NCBI RefSeq assembly: GCF_036346295.1
Contig: NZ_CP107819.1
Coordinates: forward strand, 8,494,001 to 8,558,000
Direction of reading: 5' to 3'
Origin: Streptomyces sp. NBC_00536
GTDB taxonomy: Bacteria > Actinomycetota > Actinomycetes > Streptomycetales > Streptomycetaceae
DNA: 64,000 nt
This document shows, one piece after another, positions 41,911 to 49,559 of this stretch. The stretch's first letter is position 1. Each line of letters opens with the position of its first letter. A program made the translations under genes and the position numbers. The notes beneath the pieces are model-generated. The model had not been told where the DNA came from. It searched no databases and was given only the letters and a program-made list of their open reading frames with translations.

Positions 41911-42741
41911 TTGGAAGATCAACGGGCAGGGGATGATCTCACCCTGCGCCTTGATGAGCTGGCGGCCGGACTCACGGATCCGGACTGCGACCTCGACGAC
42001 CTTGCAGAAATCGAAGAGGAGCTCGTAGCCGCCCGGCGGCGGGAGCTGATTCCGCACCTCGAACGGCATCTCGCGGCAGCCGTGGAAGCGGGCAACTGGT
42101 ACGCCCGTCATGTGCTCGCCCGGCTTCTGGCCGAGACCGCCAGCCACACGTCCCTTGCCGCCCTGTTGCGGGCCTACTCCCGCAATCTGGGTGACGACCA
42201 GGACTCCCTCTCGACGAGGCTCCATGTACTCGCGCAGGAGGACCCCGCCGCCGCGCGCGAAATCCTCCTGCCGTGCGCCGTTGGCAACGATGAGGACCTT
42301 CGCAGGGCGGCAATCTGGCTGCTCGGCTTCGTCCCCGAAGCAGCCGATCTCAACCTGCTGGCCCACGCTGCGCAGGACTCGGACGAAGGAGTCCGCAGCG
42401 CGGTCGTGGGCACGCTCGGTAGCCACGGGACAGAGCCGGCGGCCATCGACCTGCTATTGAACCTGCTGGACGACCCTTCCCCGCAGGTGCGCATCTCCGC
42501 CCTCAGCTCCCTCGGCTTCCTTCAGCAACCCAGAACCCTGCCGAAGATCCGCTTGCTCGCGAACGACGACAACCCCCGCGTTCGAGCCTGGGTCGCAATC
42601 GCCTTGGGCCGCTTTCCCACCCCAGAGCCCGTAGACGCCGCGACTTCAGCTGTGCTCGACCAACTGGCAGCAGACGCCGACCCGTACGTTCGCGACCAGG
42701 CAGCCGAAGCCCGTCAGCGCAAGCCCCTCCGCAGCTACTGA
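41911..42741 (+). CDS. HEAT-repeat protein
   Basis: A 276-aa protein starting at TTG 41911 (GGAGG six bases upstream). It consists of helical HEAT-like repeats: NWYARHVLARLLAETASHTS, NDEDLRRAAIWLLGFVPEAA, SDEGVRSAVVGTLGSHGTEP, SPQVRISALSSLGFLQQPRT, and NPRVRAWVAIALGRFPTPEP. Such solenoids mediate protein contacts. A highly charged N-terminus (DCDLDDLAEIEEELVAARRR) precedes them. It is divergent from the SMI1 genes, and in this setting may also be an immunity-type protein, which is inference. The IS630 remnant starts 5 bases after its stop. Confidence 0.8.
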   Translation: MEDQRAGDDLTLRLDELAAGLTDPDCDLDDLAEIEEELVAARRRELIPHLERHLAAAVEAGNWYARHVLARLLAETASHTSLAALLRAYSRNLGDDQDSLSTRLHVLAQEDPAAAREILLPCAVGNDEDLRRAAIWLLGFVPEAADLNLLAHAAQDSDEGVRSAVVGTLGSHGTEPAAIDLLLNLLDDPSPQVRISALSSLGFLQQPRTLPKIRLLANDDNPRVRAWVAIALGRFPTPEPVDAATSAVLDQLAADADPYVRDQAAEARQRKPLRSY

Positions 42742-42746
42742 GGTTT

Positions 42747-43352
42747 TCAGGGTGTGGTCGGTGGGTCGATGGTCAGGTCTGTGGCGGTGAGGCAGCCGTC
42801 GATCAGGTGGGGCCGGAGCTGGATCCTGCGTAACTCGCGGCGGAGTGTGCGGTCGAGGTCGTCGGGTGTGTCGAAAGCGGTGTTGGCCATCGCTCTGCGC
42901 ACGAGTGACCAGACGGCCTCGACGGGATTCAGGTCGGGTGCATACGGCGGGAGCCGGACGGTAGTGAGCCAGTCGTGCTCGGCCTCATACTGCTTCAGCC
43001 CGGCGGCCAGGTGGGTGTTGAGGTTGTCCCAGACGACCACGATGGGGCCGCCGAGCTGGGTGTGTGCCCTCACCAGCAGGTCGCGGTAGTCCGGCCAGGA
43101 GAAGCTCTTGCGGGCGCCCTTGAGCAGGAGGTGGGTGCGGGGCCGGTGGATGAGACGGCTCGGCTCGCCGGGTTTGTAGCAGCACAGGGCGGCGACCGAG
43201 GTCCGGCGGCGGGACCTGCCTCTCACCCGGATGACGGGGGTGTGTCCGCGCTGGCCCCAGGTGCGGGCGCGGGGCGGCGTCATCGAGAATCCGGCTTCGT
43301 CCTCGAAGACGATCCAGCCGTCACACGCCGCCGCGAGCCTTACCTGGGGCCA
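42747..43352 (-). pseudogene. IS630 transposase, catalytic part
   Basis: The frame reads WPQVRLAAACDGWIVFEDEA (first Asp), ARTWGQRGHTPVIRVRGRSR, PIVVVWDNLNTHLAAG (second Asp), and LPPYAPDLNPVEAVWSLVRR (Glu). All DDE residues are present, but the helix-turn-helix N-terminus is missing here and is found at 46987-47451. Confidence 0.85.
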
Positions 43353-43750
43353 CACCTAATGGGCAGCGAAGTGAGGCACCGCCAGGCCATACCAGGCTCC
43401 TCGAAGCCTTGAAGGAGACAGCGGGTCCCGCTTCACCTCGGGAGCGGGCTGGTAGCCCTGGCTCCACCCGGCGCCTTGAGCGCTAGCAATAGAGCGGGAG
43501 CCGGTCCGCTCCCGGGGGGTGCTTCCGGTCGGGGATCAGATCTCTCCGCCACCGCACCCAGGTCTTCGGTCCTGTACTGAGACGGATCCGGTCCCTGTCC
43601 GGGCAGAATCTCCCCTCCGGACGACAGGAATGTCCTGCTGTGATCCCAGAGGGGGCAGTTCCGACCGTCGCTCACTTGCTGCTGACCTGCACGGATTCGA
43701 TGTCCGTGGCCTGAGCCATCTGCACGGATCACCTCTCATCCCATCGCGGG

Positions 43751-43813
43751 CCCACCAGCCCTTGGGAAGACCGAGGGCCGTGCAGCTCGCTGGGGTTGCG
43801 AACGGCTGGTGGG
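43751..43813 (+). ncRNA. Candidate bridge RNA stem-loop of IS110 element 2
   Basis: CCCACCAGCC (43751-43760) and GGCTGGTGGG (43804-43813) form a perfect 10-bp stem enclosing 43 bases, 90 bases upstream of the transposase start, inside the non-coding left end. This is where IS110 bridge RNAs reside, with binding loops held by such stems. Confidence 0.5.
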
Positions 43814-43902
43814 ATGTCGTGCCTTGAGCACTTCCATTAGGGAGCACGCGCACCCTGCACAGGCTCTGGCCTGCACAAACGTTGTGATGGAAGGAGTGCT
43901 GG

Positions 43903-45063
43903 ATGGAGATCGTCGGGCTGCCGACACCCGTGTTCTGCGGCATCGACTGGGCCGAAGACCACCACGACATCGCCCTGGTCGACTCAGGCGGCAAGCAACT
44001 GGCCAAACTGCGGATCAGTGACGACGCTGCCGGGTTCACCCAGCTCACCGGGCTGCTGGCCGAGCACGGCGACACGGAGAAGGATCCAATCCCTGTCGCG
44101 ATCGAGACCTCCCGCGGACTGCTCGTCGCCCGCTTGCGGGCCACCGGCCGACGGGTCTTCGCGATCAACCCCCTGGCGGTCGCCCGCTACCGCGACCGGC
44201 ATTCCGTCGCCCGGAAGAAGTCCGACGCCGTCGATGCCGCGGCCCTGGCCAACATTCTGCGAGTCGACATGGCCGCCCACCGCACACTGCCTGCGGATTC
44301 TGAGCTGGCCCAGGCAGTTGCGGTGCTCGCCCGGGCTCAGCAGGACGCGGTCTGGGACCGCGGCCAGGCCCACAACAAACTCCGCTCCCAGCTTCGGGAG
44401 TTCTACCCGAGCGTCCTCGCAGCATTCGCCGACAAGCGCGACGGGTTGTGTTCGCGCGAAGCCCGCACCATCCTCGCCGCGGCTCCCACACCCACCGCGG
44501 CAGCGAAACTCACGCGCCGACGGCTCCAGTCCCTCCTACGGCAAGCCGGCCGGCTCCGCGGGATCGAAGCGGAAGCTGGCCGACTCCACGAGGTCTTCCA
44601 ACGCGAGTACCTCCACCAGCTCCCGCAGGTCGAAGCCGCCCTCGGCCAGCAGACGTCGGCGCTGCTGCGACAGCTCGACACCACCTGCCGCAACGCCGAC
44701 CAGCTGGAAGAAGCCGCGGCCGAGGCCTTCGAGCAGCATCCGGACGCGCCGATCATCCGCAGTTTTCCCGGCCTCGGATCCCTCACCGGTGCCCGGGTCC
44801 TCGCGGAGATCGGCGACGACCGGACCCGTTTCGCGAACGCTGGCTCACTCAAGGCCTACGCCGGAAGCGCACCCGTCACCCGTGCCAGCGGCAAGAGCTG
44901 CGTTGTCATGAGCCGCAGGGTCAAGAACCAGCGACTAGCAGCAGTCGGCTACGTGTGGGCCTTCGTCTCCCTCACAAGGTCACCAGGGGCCCGGGCCCAC
45001 TACGACCGCCGCAAAGAAGCCGGAGACCGCCACGTCGCCGCCCAGCGGAACCTCTTCAACCGC
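43903..45063 (+). pseudogene. IS110 transposase, interrupted near its C-terminus
   Basis: From ATG 43903 the protein has the DEDD domain (VFCGIDWAEDHHDIALVDSG, VAIETSRGLLVARLRATG, ARKKSDAVDAAALANILR) and the C-terminal domain (IIRSFPGLGSLTGARVLAEI, LKAYAGSAPVTRASGKS). At codon 387 (NLFNR) it is broken by IS4. The missing end is at 46864-46968: FMGMLFHCLQNGTTYDETKA and FPHQPSGEVCTEAA. Joined, it would be a normal 421-aa IS110 protein. Confidence 0.85.
45054..45063 (+). repeat. IS4 target site duplication, left copy
   Basis: CTTCAACCGC, repeated exactly at 46854-46863 on the other side of the IS4 element. Confidence 0.9.
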
Positions 45064-46853
45064 CAATGCCACGAAGTTAGCGCTGCGGCCGCCGCGTCAA
45101 GGGCGGGTCCGAGATGGGTGGTTCTGGCAGTGCAGAGCGTGATCCCCGGGTAGGAGGAAGTTGACCAAGACATTCCTGGCCAGGGGATCCGTTGCCGAGT
45201 CAGTTCTCCACGTGCACCATGACACGCACTACGACAGTTGCCGCGGGCGCCTTCGCGCCGGGCCACCTCGGTGGGCTGACTCAGCACATACCGTTCGAGC
45301 TCGTCGATGACGTTCTCGATGAGACCAGAACCGTTCAGGCTCGCGTGCGTACGCTTCCGTCGCGAGTCGGCATCTACTTCGTCCTGGCCCTGGGACTGTT
45401 CCCCACCCTGGGATACCGGCGTGTGTGGGACAAGCTCGTAGCCGGCCTGTCGGACCTGAACCTGTGCACTCCCTCGGAAGCCGCCCTGCGACAGCTGCGC
45501 CGACGTCTCGGGCCCGAGCCGATGAAAGCTCTGTTCGACGTTCTGGCGGTGCCGCTGGCGCGGCCGTCAACGCCCGGCGTCAGCTACCGGCGCTGGCGGA
45601 CAGTGGCGTTTGATGGCTGCAGTTCCCTCAAGGCTCCTGACCTGCCACGCGTCCGGGCTCTGCTGGGCAAGGTCCGACACCACTGGGGCATGTCCGGCTA
45701 CCCGTCCTTGAGGCTGACCGTCCTGTGCGAGACCGGGACCCGCGGGCTGCTCGGTGCGGTCTTCGGCCCGTCCGAGAACGGGGAAACCGTCCAGGCAACC
45801 CAGCTGCTGCCCAGGCTGACCCCACAGATGCTCCTCCTGGCAGACCGGGCCTTCGACGGCGACGACTTCCTTCGCGGCGTCGCCGGCACCGGCTCTCAGT
45901 TCCTGGTCCGACTGTGTGCTCATCGACGCCCTGCGGTTCTGGCGGTCCTTCCCGATGGGTCCTACCTCACCCTCTTCCACGGTCTGCGTGTCCGCGTCAT
46001 CGATGCCGACATCACCCTCACCACCAGCAGCGGACAGCGCATCACGGGTCGCTACGGGCTCGCGACAACCCTCTTGGACCACCGCCACGACCCGGCCGAG
46101 GTCCTGGTCCGTCTCTACCACGAGCGCTGGGAGATCGAGTCCGCCTTCTATTCACTGCGACACACGCTGCTGACCGGACGGGTCCTGCGTTCCCAAGAAC
46201 CGCGCGGACTCGAGCAGGAAGTATGGGCTCTGCTCACTCTCTATCAAGCGCTCCGCATGGCGATGGCCGAGGCCGTCGAGTCCGTGCCCGGGGCCGACCC
46301 GGACCGGGCAAGCTTCACCGTCGCCCTTCAGGCCGTCCGCGACCAGGTGATCCGCGCAGACCACGTCCTGCCGGCCCCGTCGAACCACACCGCCAGCGGC
46401 ATTTCCACTGCCGTCTTGTCCGCTCTGCTGCCACCCAGGCGCTCACGCACCAGCGCCCGGAAGGTCAAATGTCCGACCTCCCGATATCCGGCGAATCCAA
46501 CCAGTGAGCATCCCCTGACCAGCCAAAACATCACCATCCTCGCCATCGAGATCCACACCCAGCCCCCGTCATCCGCAGCACCCGGCCGCAGCGGTCAACG
46601 CAATCAAGTCCTCCAGCACATGCGAACCGCACCCCACCGGTCTTGGCATGCGCGCGAGCTGGCCACAGTCCTCGACTTCACCCACTACGACAGCTTCTGC
46701 GTCCAGCTGAGCCGCTGGACGAAGGAAGGTCTCCTCGAAAAGGTCTCGAACGCGACCTACAAGATCGCCCCCGCTTGCCTACCCCCTCAGCCTTCCCCGA
46801 CCGACAGACACCGCCCTTGACGCGGCGGCCGCAGCGCTAACTTCGTGGCATTG
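45064..46853 (+). mobile_element. IS4-family element
   Basis: A 1790-bp element with perfect 43-bp terminal inverted repeats (45064-45106 and 46811-46853, beginning CAATGCCACGAAGTTAGCGC) and a 10-bp target duplication. One complete transposase gene. The perfect ends and duplication suggest a recent insertion. Confidence 0.9.
45219..46820 (+). CDS. IS4-family transposase
   Basis: A 533-aa DDE transposase; ATG 45219 is chosen, an in-frame TTG at 45192 is possible. N-terminal domain DUF4372-like (VGIYFVLALGLFPTLGYRRV). Catalytic core: WRTVAFDGCSSLKAPDLPRV (first Asp), QMLLLADRAFDGDDFLRGV (second Asp), and the long insertion then VLVRLYHERWEIESAFYSLR with the Y-(2)-R-(3)-E-(6)-K/R-like signature containing the Glu. 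The C-terminus is extended by a winged-helix-like tail (ELATVLDFTHYDSFCVQLSR). Probably active. Confidence 0.85.
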   Translation: MTRTTTVAAGAFAPGHLGGLTQHIPFELVDDVLDETRTVQARVRTLPSRVGIYFVLALGLFPTLGYRRVWDKLVAGLSDLNLCTPSEAALRQLRRRLGPEPMKALFDVLAVPLARPSTPGVSYRRWRTVAFDGCSSLKAPDLPRVRALLGKVRHHWGMSGYPSLRLTVLCETGTRGLLGAVFGPSENGETVQATQLLPRLTPQMLLLADRAFDGDDFLRGVAGTGSQFLVRLCAHRRPAVLAVLPDGSYLTLFHGLRVRVIDADITLTTSSGQRITGRYGLATTLLDHRHDPAEVLVRLYHERWEIESAFYSLRHTLLTGRVLRSQEPRGLEQEVWALLTLYQALRMAMAEAVESVPGADPDRASFTVALQAVRDQVIRADHVLPAPSNHTASGISTAVLSALLPPRRSRTSARKVKCPTSRYPANPTSEHPLTSQNITILAIEIHTQPPSSAAPGRSGQRNQVLQHMRTAPHRSWHARELATVLDFTHYDSFCVQLSRWTKEGLLEKVSNATYKIAPACLPPQPSPTDRHRP

Positions 46854-46863
46854 CTTCAACCGC
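46854..46863 (+). repeat. IS4 target site duplication, right copy
   Basis: CTTCAACCGC, identical to 45054-45063. Confidence 0.9.
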
Positions 46864-46968
46864 TTCATGGGAATGCTCTTCCACTGCCTCCAGAACGGAA
46901 CGACCTACGACGAGACGAAGGCCTTCCCCCACCAGCCCTCGGGAGAGGTCTGCACCGAAGCGGCTTGA
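46864..46968 (+). pseudogene. C-terminal end of the IS110 transposase
   Basis: FMGMLFHCLQNGTTYDETKA then FPHQPSGEVCTEAA and stop, the normal ending of this IS110 protein, displaced by the IS4 insertion. Confidence 0.8.
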
Positions 46969-46986
46969 CTCCTTGTCCGCGTGGGA

Positions 46987-47451
46987 TGTCTCCTTCTTCC
47001 ACAGCTCCACCGCGTGCTCGTCGCGTTCGAGTGCTCTGCGGGCGGGTGCCTGCCAGGACCAGCCGTGCCGTTTCAGTAGCCGCCACACCGTCGCCAATGA
47101 CAGGCTCATCCGCAGACGGCGGCGGATCACCGTCTGGACCCGGGCCAGGGTCCACCGCTGATCGTCGAAGCCGTGCGCTGACGGCCCCTTGCCGAGTTCC
47201 TCCTCAAGCGCGGCGAACTGGGCCTCGGTGACGGTCGGGGAGTTGGCCGGGCCCGCGGAGCGCAGGGCCTCCATGCCACCGTCGCGCCAGGCACGGCGCC
47301 AGCGTTCCACCGACCGCACACTCACCCGCAGATCCTTCGCGATCACCGCGGACTTCTCACCCACCGCGAACCGTTCCCCGGCCTGGAGCCGGATCCTCTC
47401 CCGAGACGCCCGATGCTCAGCAGTCAGGCCCCCACCCTCCGGATAGCGCAT
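46987..47451 (-). pseudogene. IS630 transposase, N-terminal DNA-binding part
   Basis: From ATG 47451: MRYPEGGGLTAEHRASRERI, FAVGEKSAVIAKDLRVSVRS and VERWRRAWRDGGMEALRSAG form the helix-turn-helix. RWTLARVQTVIRRRLRMSLS and WRLLKRHGWSWQAPARRALE form the winged helix. After AVELWKKE the IS110 end begins. The catalytic half is at 42747-43352. Confidence 0.85.
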
Positions 47452-47468
47452 ACCACCGGAGTACCGCA

Positions 47469-49388
47469 GGGAACACCCCCGCGTCGGCGGGGAGGACTCG
47501 ACGTAGCCATGGGAGTAGGTCAGCCGGACCGGAACACCCTCGCGTCGGCGGGGAGGACGACATCCTGAGGCGGGCTGCCGACTCGGGCTGCGGAACACCC
47601 CCGCGTCGGCGGGGAGGACGACGTCCCCGCGTCGTACTCGTCCGCCAGCTGCGGAACACCCCCGCGTCGGCGGGGAGGACCGGCAGGCGACGAGGCCCGT
47701 TGCGTCATCCGACGGAACACCCCCGCGTCGGCGGGGAGGACGGTCAGCCGCGAAGAGTAGACGGAGGCTTCTTCGGAACACCCCCGCGTCGGCGGGGAGG
47801 ACGTTACCTCCGGCGTCGCGGGCGACGCAGCGATCGGAACACCCCCGCGTCGGCGGGGAGGACAGCACCACGAAGGTCACCGCGAACTCGCGGATCGGAA
47901 CACCCCCGCGTCGGCGGGGAGGACATCCGTTCAGTCACGAGGGGGGACATCACTGGCGGAACACCCCCGCGTCGGCGGGGAGGACTCGTCCTCCCTCAAC
48001 CCGCACCTCCTCAACGCCGGAACACCCCCGCGTCGGCGGGGAGGACTCGTCCTCCCTCAACCCGCACCTCCTCAACGCCGGAACACCCCCGCGTCGGCGG
48101 GGAGGACACGTTCACCGCGGCCTGTGCGATCGCGTAGGCCGGAACACCCCCGCGTCGGCGGGGAGGACGTCGGCGAGATCGACGTACTTGCCTGCCGCGC
48201 CGGAACACCCCCGCGTCGGCGGGGAGGACAACCCACAGCTGTCCGCCGCGGCGATCTCCACCGGAACACCCCCGCGTCGGCGGGGAGGACGGCCCCCGCT
48301 GACCGCGGTCACCCGCCCCGACCGGAACACCCCCGCGTCGGCGGGGAGGACTTCGAGGCGTACTGGGTCCACTGGGAGTTCGTCGGAACACCCCCGCGTC
48401 GGCGGGGAGGACGGAATCCAGTCCAGCCCGTTGCCCAGGCCGTCCGGAACACCCCCGCGTCGGCGGGGAGGACGTGCCCCCGGGCTACAAGATGGGCGCC
48501 TCCGACGGAACACCCCCGCGTCGGCGGGGAGGACTCCAGGGTGTCCCGCGCGCTGTCCAGCGCATCCGGAACACCCCCGCGTCGGCGGGGAGGACGCGCG
48601 GCACGGCAGGCCGTACGGCGGCAGCGCCGGAACACCCCCGCGTCGGCGGGGAGGACTGGACGAAGCTTGGAACCTTTGGCGGACTCGACGGAACACCCCC
48701 GCGTCGGCGGGGAGGACCGACCTGTCGGGGGTGGACCGGGTAGAAGCGCCGGAACACCCCCGCGTCGGCGGGGAGGACGCGAAGAGCGCCCTCATCCGAT
48801 CATTGTGGATCGGAACACCCCCGCGTCGGCGGGGAGGACAGGAAGCCCTGTCCGACATGCTCATCCTGATTCGGAACACCCCCGCGTCGGCGGGGAGGAC
48901 CTCGGACGCCGGGTGATGGTCACGGGTGTCGACGGAACACCCCCGCGTCGGCGGGGAGGACGTCCGTGAGCCCAGCAAGACGCTCCACTACATCGGAACA
49001 CCCCCGCGTCGGCGGGGAGGACGAACCGGGGCGGAACGCACGGTTCTTGCGCGACGGAACACCCCCGCGTCGGCGGGGAGGACAACCCCTCCGACCGGCC
49101 TCGCGAGGCTGACGGCGGAACACCCCCGCGTCGGCGGGGAGGACGCCAGTGCCAGAGCGACCAGGTCGTACAGGGCCGGAACACCCCCGCGTCGGCGGGG
49201 AGGACTCGGGCACGGGGGCGCGTTCCGCGGCGGGTGGCGGAACACCCCCGCGTCGGCGGGGAGGACCTGTTCGCCTCGCTGCGCCCGTTCATGCGGGCCG
49301 GAACACCCCCGCGTCGGCGGGGAGGACGCGAGCGTGGCCATGGCGTCGAGGGTGAGGGCCGGAACACCCCCGCGTCGGCGGGGAGGAC
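47469..49388 (-). CRISPR. Type I-E CRISPR array 1, 32 repeats
   Basis: Thirty-two 29-nt repeats at an unbroken 61-nt period (32-nt spacers). In transcript orientation (minus strand) the repeat starts GTCCTCCCCGCCGACG and ends CGGGGGTGTTCCG; the palindromic CCCCGC/GCGGGG stem is typical of I-E. The left-most repeat (47469) has a changed last base and the second (47530) a C-to-T, which marks the left as the old, leader-distal end. The leader is on the right next to cas3. The spacers at 47986-48017 and 48047-48078 are identical. Confidence 0.97.
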
Positions 49389-49559
49389 CCTTCGTCACCT
49401 GCGTCTTTCTAGCTGGTTTGCCGTTGCTTTACCAGGTACGGGTCGGCAGGGGTGAAGGACATGGGCGAATCCTAGCGGTCTGGCTGCGGGGAGTGTTGTC
49501 AGTGGTCTCTGATTGAGTCGGTGCCAGTTGGGCGGTCGCTGTGTCGGAGGAGTTCAGCT
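49389..49559 (-). promoter_or_regulatory. CRISPR leader 1 and divergent cas3 promoter region
   Basis: The 171 bases between array 1 and cas3. Two blocks are conserved with leader 2: 49399-49421 next to the first repeat (minus strand GCAAACCAGCTAGAAAG), and 49494-49519 nearer cas3 (minus strand GACTCAATCAGAG...ACTGACAACA). The first is likely the integration-anchoring part of the leader, the second a promoter or regulator site shared with cas3. Confidence 0.75.

Larger units (their letters stand above)
43353..46986 (+). mobile_element. IS110-family element 2, interrupted by IS4
   Basis: It inserted in the IS630 transposase gene. Ends are inferred from where the IS630 reading frame breaks and resumes. 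It carries a plus-strand DEDD transposase gene with a long non-coding 5' end (43353-43902). An IS4 element (45064-46853) has inserted near the end of that gene. Confidence 0.7.
42742..47460 (-). mobile_element. IS630-family element, split by IS110
   Basis: The two halves of one minus-strand IS630 transposase lie at 46987-47451 and 42747-43352, interrupted by IS110 element 2. Joining them restores 'WKKET-WPQVRLAAA' in frame. The element's 5' end lies only a few bases from the leader-distal repeat of the CRISPR array. Confidence 0.7.

Noticed and set aside
47521..49455. Long open frames on both strands across array 1 with repeated Pro/Arg-rich protein
   Set aside because: They are products of the 61-nt CRISPR period and GC-rich repeats, not genes.
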